DNA from: Cognatilysobacter claricitrinus | GTDB taxonomy: Bacteria > Pseudomonadota > Gammaproteobacteria > Xanthomonadales > Xanthomonadaceae | Assembly (NCBI RefSeq): GCF_045866565.1 | Contig: NZ_BAAFZV010000002.1 | Location: 62,001 to 126,000 of the forward strand | Direction of reading: 5' to 3' | DNA length: 64,000 bases | Part shown: one piece after another, positions 15,969-24,614 of the stretch | Layout: each line of letters starts with the position of its first letter | How positions within the stretch are numbered: the stretch's first letter is position 1 | Position numbers and translations under genes: made by a program | Notes under the pieces: model-generated | What the model saw: the letters and a program-made list of their open reading frames with translations, nothing else | Databases searched by the model: none | Told to the model about the DNA's origin: nothing

Positions 15969-16687
15969 GCGGTCGCCGAATCGTCGACGAGGCGTCCCGC
16001 GTCCAGTCGCAGGCGGCGACTGCAGCGCGTGGCGAGCGCGTCGTCGTGCGTCACCAGCACCAGCGTGGTGCCGGCCTGTGCGTTGAGTTCGAACAGCAGT
16101 TCGATGATGGCCGCGCCCGTGTGCGTGTCGAGGTTGCCGGTGGGCTCGTCGGCGAACAGCAGGCCGGGGCGGGTGACGAACGCGCGCGCCAGTGCGACGC
16201 GTTGCTGCTCACCGCCGGAGAGTTGTCGCGGGTAGTGGCCGAGACGCTCGCCCAGGCCGACGCGCTGCAGGATCGCGCGCGCCGGCGTCTCGGCATCGCC
16301 ATCGCCACGCAGTTCGAGCGGCAGCATCACGTTCTCGAGCGCGGTCAGCGAAGGCAGCAGCTGGAAGTTCTGGAATACGAAGCCGACCTTCTCGCCGCGG
16401 ACGCGCGCGCGGCCGTCCTCGTCGAGTGTCGACAACGCCGTGCCATCCAGCAGCACGCGCCCCGACGACGGCACGTCGAGCCCGGCCAGCAACGACAGCA
16501 ACGTGCTCTTGCCCGAGCCCGACGCGCCGACGACGGCGATGGTTTCGCCCGGCGCGATCGCGAAGCCGACGTCCTGCAGGATCACGAGATCCCCGGAGGG
16601 CAGGGGGACGTGCTTGCCCAGGCCCTCCGCAGCGAGCGCGGAGGGCGCGGTCCTTCGGCCGGGGTTCACGGTGGCGTCGAGCATCAT
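15965..16687 (-). CDS. ybbA: ABC transporter ATP-binding protein
   Basis: About 240 residues of ATPase in the LolD/MacB subfamily. Walker A is VVGASGSGKSTLL, the Q-loop region is VGFVFQNFQLLPSLTALEN, the signature is QLSGGEQQRVALARAF, Walker B is LLFADEPTGNLD and the switch His is in LVLVTHDDALA. It powers the overlapping permease at 13461-15968. ATG 16687 or 16684 is preferred: GGAG lies just before them. ATG 16726 would add 13 residues. Its first bases lie within 40 bp of the divergent tesA start, so both must share one compact promoter region. Confidence 0.93.
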   Translation of the reverse strand: MMLDATVNPGRRTAPSALAAEGLGKHVPLPSGDLVILQDVGFAIAPGETIAVVGASGSGKSTLLSLLAGLDVPSSGRVLLDGTALSTLDEDGRARVRGEKVGFVFQNFQLLPSLTALENVMLPLELRGDGDAETPARAILQRVGLGERLGHYPRQLSGGEQQRVALARAFVTRPGLLFADEPTGNLDTHTGAAIIELLFELNAQAGTTLVLVTHDDALATRCSRRLRLDAGRLVDDSATA

Positions 16688-16724
16688 GTCTCCAGTGAGG
16701 CCGGACGGTCGGCCGGAGGACTGC

Positions 16725-17399
16725 ATGAGTTACGCATATGAAGGCATGAAGTCCCGTGTTCAACAGGGCCTTTGGTGGGTAGTACTTCTGTTCGCCCTCG
16801 CGGTGGTCGCGCCTGCGCAGGCGAAAACGCCGGTGCGCGCGCCGCCGACGACGAAGACCGTGCTGGTGATGGGCGACTCGCTGTCGGCGGGTTACGGCAT
16901 CGCGGTGTCGCAGGGCTGGGTGTCGCTGCTCGGCCAGCGGCTGCGCTCCAGCGGCGGTGGCTGGTCGGTGGTCAACGCGAGCGTGAGCGGCGAGACGACG
17001 GCCGGCGGCCTGTCGCGCCTGCCCGCGGCGCTGGCGCGCGCGAAGCCGGCGGTGGTGGTGATCGAGCTCGGCGCGAACGACGGCCTGCGCGGCCTGCCGA
17101 CGCGCGACATGCAGGCCAATCTCGATCGCATGGTGAAGCTGTCGAAGGCCTCGGGCGCGAAGGTGCTGCTTCTCGGCATGCGCATGCCGCCCAACCTCGG
17201 GCGTGCCTACACCGACAGCTTCGCGAACGCGTACACCACGGTCGCGACGTCGAATGGCGCGACGCTCGTGCCGTTCTTCCTCGAGCCGATCATGCTCGAC
17301 CGCACCGCGTTCCAGCGCGACAACCTGCATCCCACCGCGGCGGTGCAGGGGCGGCTTCTCGACCATGTGTGGCCGTCGGTGCGGCCGATGCTGCGCTGA
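16725..17399 (+). CDS. tesA: GDSL-type lysophospholipase / arylesterase (TesA)
   Basis: A 224-residue periplasmic SGNH hydrolase that removes acyl chains from lysophospholipids and other esters. After a signal sequence (WWVVLLFALAVVAPAQA) come the four family blocks: VMGDSLSAGYGI with the nucleophile Ser, NASVSGETTAGG, VIELGANDGLRG with the oxyanion Asn, and DNLHPTAAVQ with the catalytic Asp/His. GGAGG at 16714-16719 supports ATG 16725. ybbA, ybbP and tesA are neighbours in many gammaproteobacteria, here in divergent orientation, suggesting the transporter handles a lipid related to the enzyme's substrate. Confidence 0.93.
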   Translation: MSYAYEGMKSRVQQGLWWVVLLFALAVVAPAQAKTPVRAPPTTKTVLVMGDSLSAGYGIAVSQGWVSLLGQRLRSSGGGWSVVNASVSGETTAGGLSRLPAALARAKPAVVVIELGANDGLRGLPTRDMQANLDRMVKLSKASGAKVLLLGMRMPPNLGRAYTDSFANAYTTVATSNGATLVPFFLEPIMLDRTAFQRDNLHPTAAVQGRLLDHVWPSVRPMLR

Positions 17400-17411
17400 C
17401 GCCGGTCGGGC

Positions 17412-17627
17412 CTACGCCACGCGGATTTCGACGTGGCCCACGCGCACGACCTGGCCGGCGCGGATCTTCGCGGTCTTGCGCAATTCCACGGCGCCGTCGA
17501 CGTTCACGGCGCCGCTGGCGACGACCTGCTTGCCGGCGCCCCCGCTGTCGCAGAGCCCGACCAGCTTCAGCAGCTGGTTGAGCTCGACGAACTCGCCCTC
17601 GAGCGCGAAGTCGATCGTCTGCGTCAT
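17412..17627 (-). CDS. S4-domain RNA-binding protein (YbcJ-like)
   Basis: A 71-residue protein that is one S4 RNA-binding fold: FVELNQLLKLVGLCDSGGAG, KQVVASGAVNVDGA, ELRKTAKIRAGQVVRVGHVE. The order helix, turn, VxVNG-like strand and RKTxKIRxGD-like strand is that of the YbcJ/RluA-type S4 module. RNA ligand unknown. It is 4 bases downstream of the DoxX gene and therefore probably cotranslated with it, though no functional link is apparent. ATG 17627 gives MTQTIDFAL. Confidence 0.9.
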   Translation of the reverse strand: MTQTIDFALEGEFVELNQLLKLVGLCDSGGAGKQVVASGAVNVDGAVELRKTAKIRAGQVVRVGHVEIRVA

Positions 17628-17631
17628 GCCG

Positions 17632-18027
17632 TCAGCGCTCGTTGACGCTGAAGCGTCCCGGGCCGAGAAGTGCGAGCGCGAGTGCGGACACGAGATACAT
17701 CGCCTGCAGCTCCAGCGCCCAGCCGCCCTGGTCGTTGAACGAACCGATCTGGCCCATGTGCACCAGCAGCACGGCGACGACCATGTTGATGAAGACCAGC
17801 ACCGCGCCAATGCGTGCGTGGAAGCCGGCGATCAGCATCAGCGGTCCGATAACCTCGCCGAGCAACACGCCGTAGCCGAGCGCGCCCGGAAGGCCATGCG
17901 CTTCGACCATGTGGACGATGCCGCCCATACCGCCGTTGAGCTTGGACAGGCCGTGGAAAAGGATCAGCACGCCGAGCGTGACGCGCAGCAACAGCTTGCC
18001 GATGTCGTGTTGGGTATTGGCGTTCAT
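17632..18027 (-). CDS. DoxX family inner-membrane protein
   Basis: A 131-residue four-helix membrane protein of the DoxX family: LLLRVTLGVLILFHGLSKL with the conserved FHG-x-K, LPGALGYGVLLGEVIGPLML, HARIGAVLVFINMVVAVLL and ELQAMYLVSALALALLGPG. Family members are associated with sulfur or redox metabolism; no residue here identifies a substrate. AGGGGA precedes ATG 18027 at normal spacing, supporting this start over the longer frame. It leads a two-gene unit with the S4 protein. Confidence 0.9.
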   Translation of the reverse strand: MNANTQHDIGKLLLRVTLGVLILFHGLSKLNGGMGGIVHMVEAHGLPGALGYGVLLGEVIGPLMLIAGFHARIGAVLVFINMVVAVLLVHMGQIGSFNDQGGWALELQAMYLVSALALALLGPGRFSVNER

Positions 18028-18151
18028 GGCATTCCCCTGTTCGAACGCGGCGAGCATAGACGCATCGCCGCATGGCTGTCTGCGCCGGCGGACGGCGAGG
18101 TTCGCATCGTGTGAACCGGGTAGCATCCCGGCTCGATTCCGGAGACCCGCG

Positions 18152-18550
18152 ATGATCGCCTACACCACCATCGGCACCAACGACCTGCAACGCGCGGCCG
18201 CGTTCTACGACACGCTGCTCGCCCTGATCGGCGGCAAGCGCGAGATGGAGCAACCCGGCTACTTCATCGCCTACGGCAACGGCGGGCAGGGCGCCGGACT
18301 CGGCGTCACCGTGCCGTTCGACAAGAACGTCGCGACGGTGGGCAACGGCACGATGGTGGCGCTGGAAGCCAAGGATCGCGCGCAAGTCGATGCCGTGCAT
18401 GCCAAGGCGCTGGAACTGGGCGGCAGCGACGAAGGCGCGCCCGGCGAGCGGTTTCCCGGCTTCTACGCCGCGTACTTCCGCGACCTCGACGGCAACAAGC
18501 TCAACATCTGCTACATGACGTTCGACCAGGGCGACCACGCGCCGGCGTAA
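18152..18550 (+). CDS. VOC family (glyoxalase-like) protein
   Basis: A 132-residue single vicinal-oxygen-chelate protein. The opening MIAYTTIGTNDLQRAAAFYD is the first beta-alpha-beta module, and the C-terminal FYAAYFRDLDGNKLNICYMT carries the conserved DPDGNxxE-like turn with the metal position replaced by Asn/Cys. Such proteins often act in lactoylglutathione, dioxygenase or antibiotic-resistance chemistry; the substrate is not readable. It stands alone with its own hairpin downstream. Confidence 0.87.
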   Translation: MIAYTTIGTNDLQRAAAFYDTLLALIGGKREMEQPGYFIAYGNGGQGAGLGVTVPFDKNVATVGNGTMVALEAKDRAQVDAVHAKALELGGSDEGAPGERFPGFYAAYFRDLDGNKLNICYMTFDQGDHAPA

Positions 18551-18565
18551 CCGTCCGGTCCCGCC

Positions 18566-18598
18566 ACGAAGGCGTCGCACCCGCGGCGCCTTCGTCGT
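18566..18598 (+). terminator. Intrinsic terminator after the VOC gene
   Basis: A 9-bp stem, ACGAAGGCG (18566-18574) and CGCCTTCGT (18587-18595), 12-base loop, followed by CGTTT. The T-tract is weak but position and symmetry fit the VOC gene. Confidence 0.55.
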
Positions 18599-18657
18599 TT
18601 CCGGAGCCTGACCGCACGTCGACACGTGCGATGCGAGTCTCCATGCAGGAGGCGGCG

Positions 18658-19017
18658 ATGCATACGAAGAAGCTGACGTTCGGCGAAGGGTTTCGCGTCG
18701 CGTTCGAAGTGCGGCGTGCGCAGTGCGCGGAAATGGTGCTGGCGCCCGGCGACACGGAAGGCGGCGACGACAACTACCACCGCGGCGCGGACCAGTGGCT
18801 TTACGTGGTGGACGGGCGCGGCGTCGCGACCGTGCAGGTCGACGGTCGCAAACGCCGCATCACGCTGGAACCGGGCCGGCTCGTCGTCATCGAAAAAGGC
18901 GAGCGCCACGAAGTGCGCAATACCGGCACGGCGCTGCTGCGCACGCTCAACTTCTACTACCCGCCCGCGTTCGCTCGCGACGGCGATCCGAAAGGCCCGG
19001 GCCGCAAGCGCGGCTGA
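18658..19017 (+). CDS. Cupin domain protein
   Basis: A 119-residue single cupin. GDTEGGDDNYHRGADQWLYVVDGRG resembles the first metal motif and PGRLVVIEKGERHEVRNTG the second, with His residues in both. Cupins bind a metal and act as oxygenases, isomerases or sensors; the function here is open. GGAGG at 18648-18652 supports ATG 18658; ATG 18631 would add nine residues. Followed immediately by the convergent EamA transporter, 3 bases away. Confidence 0.85.
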   Translation: MHTKKLTFGEGFRVAFEVRRAQCAEMVLAPGDTEGGDDNYHRGADQWLYVVDGRGVATVQVDGRKRRITLEPGRLVVIEKGERHEVRNTGTALLRTLNFYYPPAFARDGDPKGPGRKRG

Positions 19018-19020
19018 CGA

Positions 19021-19965
19021 TCAGTCGATCGCGCCCTTCGCTTCCGACGCCGCGAGCATCTCGGGATGCTCGATGCGTCGCAGTCTGTGCAGCAGCGGAT
19101 ACGCGAGCACGGCGCCGAGGATGATCGCGACGCCGCCGTAGAACGCGGCGCTCAACTCGCGCTGCTCACCCAGCAGCAGGATCGCAAGGACGATCGCGTA
19201 CACCGGCTCCAGGTTCACCGCGAGCTGCGCGGCGAACGCGCTCATGTGCCGCAACGCGACCAGCGACAGCGCGTACGGCACCAGCGTGCAACCGATCGAC
19301 AGCGCGAGCAGCAGGCCGGTGTCGCGCAACGAGGGCAGGTCGAGCGCGAGGCCTTCGCCGGGCACCAGCCAGCCCATCAGTGGCGACAGTGCCGTGATCG
19401 CGACAGTGCCAGCGGCAAGTTCGATCGCGGTGACGGTGAGCGCGTCGCCATGTTCGACCAAGCGCTTGTTGAGCGATCCGAACAACGCGACCAGCAACGC
19501 CGACAGCGTGCCGACCGCAACGCCGGCGCGCATGCCGTGCGGAATGCCGCCGACGACCAGCGCGACACCCGGCAGCACCGCGACGCCGAGCAGGAAGTCG
19601 CGAGGCTGGAAGCGCGTGCGCGCGAGCCAGGGTTCGACCATCGCGGTGAACACGGTGCCGAGCGCGATGCACGTTGCGCCCACCGACGCATTCGACAACT
19701 TGATCGAGCCGTAGAACGTCAGCCAGTGCAGCGACACCAGAACGCCGATGCCACCGTACGCGGCGATCAGTCGTGCCGGCATCGCGCGCAGGCCGCGCCA
19801 TACGCGTGGCACGCACGCAAGCACCGCGACCACGAACAACATGCGCCACCACACCAGCGGCAACGCACGCAGGCTGATCAGCTTGCCGAGGATGGCGGTG
19901 AAGCCCCACAGCGCCACGCAGGCGTGGATCTGGAGGAATGCGCGGCGGGTATCGGGTGTCGACAT
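19021..19965 (-). CDS. EamA/DMT family transporter
   Basis: A 314-residue inner-membrane protein with about ten transmembrane helices and two EamA repeats, the first starting CVALWGFTAILGKLI and the second near VALFGSLNKRLVEHGDALTV. Members of this drug/metabolite transporter family export amino acids, metabolites or nucleotides. The substrate is not indicated. The protein is full length for the family. It is one of two EamA paralogues within 3 kb; the other (21091) is divergent from a LysR regulator. Confidence 0.9.
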   Translation of the reverse strand: MSTPDTRRAFLQIHACVALWGFTAILGKLISLRALPLVWWRMLFVVAVLACVPRVWRGLRAMPARLIAAYGGIGVLVSLHWLTFYGSIKLSNASVGATCIALGTVFTAMVEPWLARTRFQPRDFLLGVAVLPGVALVVGGIPHGMRAGVAVGTLSALLVALFGSLNKRLVEHGDALTVTAIELAAGTVAITALSPLMGWLVPGEGLALDLPSLRDTGLLLALSIGCTLVPYALSLVALRHMSAFAAQLAVNLEPVYAIVLAILLLGEQRELSAAFYGGVAIILGAVLAYPLLHRLRRIEHPEMLAASEAKGAID

Positions 19966-20025
19966 CGGGCCATTATCGACGGTGCGTGCAGCGATGCCGC
20001 GCCGTCGTCGTCACGGATTGCGTGG

Positions 20026-20919
20026 TCAACCGGCGTGTGCGCGCGCCTCGTCGATCACCCAGTCGACGAACGTGCGCGCCGCGGGGCGCAGGTGACGATG
20101 CGTCGGCACCACGATGTAGTACGCCCACCGCGCGGTGAGCGACGGGCCAGGCAGCTGCACGAGCCGCCCACTGGCGAGATAGGGCGCGACGATGTGTTCG
20201 CGTGCGAGCACCGCGCCCAGGCCGGTGGCCGACGCTTCCAGCGCGCCGGTGGAATCGGTGAAGCGGAAGCGCTCGTCCGGCGTGATGCCCAGAACCTTCG
20301 CCGCGCGGAACCAGTCGTGCCAGCCCTGCCGCGCGTTGTCGGCGACGAGCGGCAGGCTGGCGACGTCGCGCGCGGTTCTTGTTTCGGCGATGCCCGGCAT
20401 CGTCGGCGCGGCGACCGGGAACAGGTGTTCGTCCATCAGCTTGGTCGCCTGCGCTCCGGGCCACTGGCCACCGCCGTGGCGGATGGCGAGGTCCGGGCCG
20501 CTGTCATCGAAGCGGGCGAGGGCGAAGCCGGTCTCGATGCTGAGGCGAATGCCCGGATGCATCGCGGCGAAGCGCGGCAGGCGCGGCATCAGCCAGGCGC
20601 AGGTGAAGGAGTGCAGCGTGGCGACGCGGACGATGTCGCGGTCTTCGCTGGATGTCTTGAGGCCGCGCAGAACGTCCTCGAGGTCGGCGAGCGAGCTGCT
20701 GGCGGCGTCGGCCAGCTGGCGGCCGGCGGCAGTGAGCGCGACGCCGCGTGCGTGGCGCTGGAAGAGCGGCAGCCCCAGCCGCGATTCCAGCTTGCGCACG
20801 TGGTGGCTTACCGCGCTCGCCGTGAGGTGCAACTCCTCGCCGGCATGGGCGAAGTTCTGGTGGCGCGCTGCCGATTCGAAGGCGGCCAGCGCTGACAGCC
20901 ATTCCGCGCGTGTACTCAT
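20026..20919 (-). CDS. LysR-type transcriptional regulator (GcvA/AmpR-like subgroup)
   Basis: A 297-residue LysR regulator. Residues 8-67 hold the winged helix-turn-helix (ALAAFESAARHQNFAHAGEE, LHLTASAVSHHVRKLE), the rest is the substrate-binding-like effector domain (DIVRVATLHSFTCAWLMPRL). It is divergent from an EamA transporter at 21091 with a 171-base gap, the classical arrangement for a LysR controlling a neighbour. The effector molecule is unknown. The long frame running upstream is a shadow of the transporter and was ignored. Confidence 0.92.
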   Translation of the reverse strand: MSTRAEWLSALAAFESAARHQNFAHAGEELHLTASAVSHHVRKLESRLGLPLFQRHARGVALTAAGRQLADAASSSLADLEDVLRGLKTSSEDRDIVRVATLHSFTCAWLMPRLPRFAAMHPGIRLSIETGFALARFDDSGPDLAIRHGGGQWPGAQATKLMDEHLFPVAAPTMPGIAETRTARDVASLPLVADNARQGWHDWFRAAKVLGITPDERFRFTDSTGALEASATGLGAVLAREHIVAPYLASGRLVQLPGPSLTARWAYYIVVPTHRHLRPAARTFVDWVIDEARAHAG

Positions 20920-21090
20920 CGAGACCCAAGCCAGATTCGTGTCGGACCGCGAAAGTATGCGCTTGTGTGGCCTGCCGTCGCGCGGAAAATGGGCTGCGAC
21001 ACCAACCTGGCTCATGGCCGGCGGTCGCACGACGCGGATCGCGTCGACACCGCGCCCCGGCCCAAGCCCGTGCTTTCCGGAGGAAACGCC

Positions 21091-21984
21091 ATGTCCGTCA
21101 ATGCGTCCGCGGCACCGCTCGCGGCCCCGTCTGCCACCTCGTGGGTGACGCCACTGGAGATCGGCGTTCTCGGTGCGATCTGGGGTGCGTCGTTCCTCTT
21201 CATGCGCGTGGCCGCGCCCGAGTTCGGCCCCGCCGCGCTGGTCGAATTGCGGCTCGCGCTCGGTGCCGCCGTGCTGCTGCCGTTCCTGTGGAAGGCACGC
21301 GCATCGTTCCCGCTGCGCATGTGGCCGAAGCTGGCGCTGATCGGCGCGATCAACTCGGCGATCCCGTTCCTGCTGTTCGCATGGGGCGCCGAGCGCGCGC
21401 CGGCCGGCGTGGGCGCCATCTGCAACGCGATGACCGTGCTCTTCACCGCACTGGTCGGCGCGATGTTCTTCCGCGAGAAGATCGGCCTGGCGCGCAGCCT
21501 CACGCTCGCCACCGGTTTCGGCGGCGTGGTCGTCCTCGCGAGTGGCCGCATCGCCGGCGCCGACATCGGGCCCGCGGTGATGGCAGGCTCGGCCGCCGCG
21601 TTGCTGTACGGCATCGGCATCAATCTTGTGCGCCGCCATCTCACCGACCTGCCCGCCACCGCGGTCGCGCCGGCGACGCTGCTGTGCAGCGCGATCCTCG
21701 TCGCGCCGTTCGGCATCGCGCAGTGGCCGACGCGCATGCCGTCGGCGCATGCGTGGCTGTCCGTCGCGCTGCTCGGCGTGATGTGCACCGGCATCGCCTT
21801 CGTCATGTACTACCGCCTGATCGCGCGCATCGGTGCGGGTCGCGCGTCGACGGTGACGTACCTCGTGCCGCTGTTCGGCGTGGCGTGGGCGTGGATGCTG
21901 CTGGGCGAAGTGCCGACGGTGCGCATGGCGATCGCTGCCGCGCTGATCCTCGGCAGCGTGGCGATGAGCCAGCGGGCGAAGTGA
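21091..21984 (+). CDS. EamA/DMT family transporter
   Basis: A 297-residue ten-helix transporter with two EamA repeats: LEIGVLGAIWGASFLFMRVA at the start and AAALLYGIGINLVRRHL opening the second half, ending LILGSVAMSQRAK. GGAGG at 21079-21083 places ATG 21091. Probably regulated by the divergent LysR protein at 20026-20919. Its stop overlaps the start of the next gene (TGATG), so the two are translationally coupled. The cargo is unknown; family members export amino acids or related metabolites. Confidence 0.92.
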   Translation: MSVNASAAPLAAPSATSWVTPLEIGVLGAIWGASFLFMRVAAPEFGPAALVELRLALGAAVLLPFLWKARASFPLRMWPKLALIGAINSAIPFLLFAWGAERAPAGVGAICNAMTVLFTALVGAMFFREKIGLARSLTLATGFGGVVVLASGRIAGADIGPAVMAGSAAALLYGIGINLVRRHLTDLPATAVAPATLLCSAILVAPFGIAQWPTRMPSAHAWLSVALLGVMCTGIAFVMYYRLIARIGAGRASTVTYLVPLFGVAWAWMLLGEVPTVRMAIAAALILGSVAMSQRAK

Positions 21985-22694
21985 TGTCCGCATCGGCTGC
22001 GGGCTATCTGGCGTCGAACTACCGCACGACCGGGCAACTCGCCGCCGCCTGCGGTATCGACGCGGCGCTTCTCGAATCGCTCGTCGATGCGGGATTGTCG
22101 CCGCGCCCGTCGTATCGCGTGGACGACGGCGGCACGCTGGTGTCGGTGGTCTTCGGCGCCTTTGCCGGGACGGATGCAGCGCCGGGCGCATATTTCCATC
22201 CCGGTACCGCCGCGTGGGTACGACGTGCGTTGCGCGCCCGTCGTCGCCTGGACATCGATGCTACGCGTCGCGTTCTGCATCGCGGGTTCGTCAGGCGCTT
22301 CGCGGCGGCGCTGCGCGCGATCGATCGCGACATCGCGCGCCTGCACGATTACTTCGCCGACGACGCGTCGCCACTGCAGGCGGCGCTCGATGCCCGCTGC
22401 GAAATCGCATGGACCCATCTCATGGATGGCACGTTCGGTCTCTGCGTTACGGACTGCGCCCGCGTTGCCGGTATCGCGCGCAAGGAAATGCTGCAGGAGT
22501 TGCTGACGTGCCGCGCGGAACGCACCGTTGCAGCGCGCGACCGCGCGCCGCTGATCGTCATGATCGATGCGTACGCCGATGCGGCGATGCCGTTCGCGCC
22601 GCAGGAATATCCGTCCAGCAGCCGTCGTCGGCTGGTCGAGGACTTTGGTGCGATCGTGCGTTCAACGCCGGCGACTGAACTCGCCGGCTCCTGA
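21984..22694 (+). CDS. DUF6058-like protein
   Basis: A 236-residue cytoplasmic protein opening SAAGYLASNYRTTGQLAAAC and continuing with LSPRPSYRVDDGGTL and AYFHPGTAAWVRRALRARRR. This looks like the DUF6058 family, sometimes called natural-product-biosynthesis-associated, an N-terminal helix-turn-helix-like module followed by a conserved FHP-x-x-x-W region. It is translationally coupled to the EamA exporter in front (ATG 21984 within the stop), so a role together with export of a small metabolite is possible. No catalytic motif was recognised. Confidence 0.6.
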   Translation: MSASAAGYLASNYRTTGQLAAACGIDAALLESLVDAGLSPRPSYRVDDGGTLVSVVFGAFAGTDAAPGAYFHPGTAAWVRRALRARRRLDIDATRRVLHRGFVRRFAAALRAIDRDIARLHDYFADDASPLQAALDARCEIAWTHLMDGTFGLCVTDCARVAGIARKEMLQELLTCRAERTVAARDRAPLIVMIDAYADAAMPFAPQEYPSSSRRRLVEDFGAIVRSTPATELAGS

Positions 22695-22743
22695 CGACCC
22701 GCCAGCGAGCCAACGCATTCACTCTTCACCATGGAGTTCTTCG

Positions 22744-23049
22744 ATGGCGGCACACACGGACCTCGTCGCGCTGGCTTCGTCGCTCGGCGAGGCTTGGCGA
22801 TCCACAGTCGTCGGCCGCGCCGCAGGTGCAAACTTGAAGATCGTGCGCATGGACGGCCGTGCCTACCCGGACGAGTCGCATTCGTTCGACGAAGCGCTGC
22901 TCGTGCTGGAGGGCCAGATGAACCTGCATATCGGCGGGGCGATCACCTGCGTGCGCGCCGGCGAGGTCTACATCGTCCCCGCCGACGTTGCGCATGCAGT
23001 CGCCGAAGGCAGCCACGGCACGCTGGTCATCATCGACCGCGACGCCTGA
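22744..23049 (+). CDS. Small cupin protein
   Basis: A 101-residue single cupin starting at ATG 22744, seven bases after GGAG. HSFDEALLVLEGQMNLHIGG is the first cupin motif (a His and Glu retained) and RAGEVYIVPADVAHAVAEGS the second with a His. Family function unspecified; such proteins are often metal-dependent isomerases or sugar-binding. It follows the DUF6058 gene on the same strand after 49 bases and could share its transcript. Confidence 0.85.
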   Translation: MAAHTDLVALASSLGEAWRSTVVGRAAGANLKIVRMDGRAYPDESHSFDEALLVLEGQMNLHIGGAITCVRAGEVYIVPADVAHAVAEGSHGTLVIIDRDA

Positions 23050-23145
23050 TACCTCGTGGCAGCGGAGCCGCGGCTGGACTCGGATATCTCGCGGTGTGGT
23101 GTGGCCGAAACGCCGCCGCGATCGGTCGACGCAACGAGCCGCGAA

Positions 23146-24045
23146 TCAGCGACGCAGAAGCCGCGAAATCATCGACATCGCCGCAGCGGGATTACGCTGC
23201 TTCGCGCCGCCGATGAAGTAGACGAAGACTTCGCGCTTGCCGAGCGTCGCCGCGGGCTCGACCAGGTGCGCGACGTCGTTTGGTTCTTCGCCGCGCGCCC
23301 ATTCGCGCGCGCGCTCGAGCCACGTATCGAGTTCCGCGCCGTCGTAGCCTTCGGCGATGTCGACGCGCGAACGCATCAGCCGCAGATAGACGATGCGCCC
23401 GGTGACGTCGCCGAGCACCGGCATGTCCGGCGCGTCGGTGAACACCGTGCCCGCGCCGAAGCCGCGCGCGATGTCGACGTAGCGCGGATCGACAAAGCTC
23501 GGATGGCCGGGTTCGATGACGTGCCGCAACGGCCGGCCGTCGAGCGTACGCGGCAGCAGGTCGAGGAACGCGGCGAGGTCGTCGGCGTCGAACAGGCGAC
23601 TCGGTGGCATGTGCCACAACACCGGGCCCAGGCGGTCACCGAGCTCGGCCAGGCCGCCGTTGAGGAACGCCCACGCGGCCTTGCCGCATTTCGCCAGCGG
23701 GCCGCGCTGGGTGATGTGCTGCGGCGCCTTGACCGAGAACACGAAACCTTCGGGCGTCTGCTCGCGCCACTGTGCGTACTCGGATGCGCGCCGCGCGCCG
23801 TAGAACGTGGTGTTGATCTCGACTGTCGAGAAACGGCGGCTCGCGTATTCCAGTTCGCGCCGCGTCACCAGCCCCTGCGGATAGAACGTGTGCCGCCACG
23901 GCGCGTAGGTCCAGCCGCCGATGCCGATTCGTACGCCGTCCACCGCCGGAACGCCGCTGCCGAATACGGTGGGTGCACCGGAGAGAAACGCGTTCGTCCG
24001 CGGCGACCGGTCCGACAGCAGGGTCTCGTGCGGCCGGCCAAGCAT
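23146..24045 (-). CDS. DUF72 family protein (YecE-like)
   Basis: A 299-residue TIM-barrel-like protein of the DUF72 family. Hallmarks: IGIGGWTYAPWRHTFYPQGL, STVEINTTFYGARRASEY, FVFSVKAPQHITQ, GPVLWHMPPS, and VYLRLMRSR near the end. ATG 24045 is the first in-frame start and a shorter one may exist; the N-terminal 30 residues are Ser/Pro-rich and poorly conserved. The function is unknown, and its gene overlaps nothing. Confidence 0.88.
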   Translation of the reverse strand: MLGRPHETLLSDRSPRTNAFLSGAPTVFGSGVPAVDGVRIGIGGWTYAPWRHTFYPQGLVTRRELEYASRRFSTVEINTTFYGARRASEYAQWREQTPEGFVFSVKAPQHITQRGPLAKCGKAAWAFLNGGLAELGDRLGPVLWHMPPSRLFDADDLAAFLDLLPRTLDGRPLRHVIEPGHPSFVDPRYVDIARGFGAGTVFTDAPDMPVLGDVTGRIVYLRLMRSRVDIAEGYDGAELDTWLERAREWARGEEPNDVAHLVEPAATLGKREVFVYFIGGAKQRNPAAAMSMISRLLRR

Positions 24046-24147
24046 GGTCAGGCTCCCGCCGGGCCGTGGACGCGCGCGGGCTCGCGCACCGTCAGGCGAC
24101 GGCGGCTCATGCGCGGCGGGCTCGGATAGCGGTACATCGGGATCGGC

Positions 24148-24450
24148 TCAGCTGTTCCAGTCGTCGTCGTTTTCGAATTCGATGAGCACATCGAGGTCGT
24201 AGGCCAGCGCTTCCACCGCGTCGCGCACGCGGCGCACGGTGTAGTCGTTCGGCGCTTCCACTTCGAGCTCGTGCACGCCCGGGCCCTGGTCGTCGGGCAG
24301 GCCGGCCGAACTCGAATCGGCGTCGTCCATGTGGGGCGTCAGGTCGGCCACTTCCTCGACGTGCTCGATGCCGTCGATGCTCGCCAGCAGGTTGCCGATG
24401 GCGCGGGCGTGGTGGTCGCTGCCTGTCACTCGCATACGCATCACGGGCAT
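24148..24450 (-). CDS. Small alpha/beta protein of unknown function
   Basis: A 100-residue acidic protein. RMRVTGSDHHARAIGNLLAS, IDGIEHVEEVADLTPHMDD and HELEVEAPNDYTVRRVRDAV suggest a ferredoxin-like beta-alpha-beta repeat as in ACT or MgtC C-terminal domains, but no ligand residues are apparent. ATG 24450 is used, since the longer frame extends into non-protein-like sequence. It may serve as a small regulatory or binding protein; the name is unknown. Confidence 0.7.
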   Translation of the reverse strand: MPVMRMRVTGSDHHARAIGNLLASIDGIEHVEEVADLTPHMDDADSSSAGLPDDQGPGVHELEVEAPNDYTVRRVRDAVEALAYDLDVLIEFENDDDWNS

Positions 24451-24614
24451 GGTCGGTACGTCCTTCGTTGGGGCGATTTCGAGGCTAGGCACGCACCGGC
24501 AAAGGCCGTGTGATGGATTCGCCGCATGCCTGAGCGGTTCATCGCGTGGACGCGCCCGCGGCGGCCCGCTAGATTCCGCGCAGGGGATCACTTCTTGTCT
24601 TGGGGACAACACAG

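Noticed and set aside
14199..16235. A 678-residue ORF on the + strand
   Set aside because: It is antisense to ybbP, dominated by Arg, Ala, Glu and Gln, and shows no domain; an artefact of high GC content.
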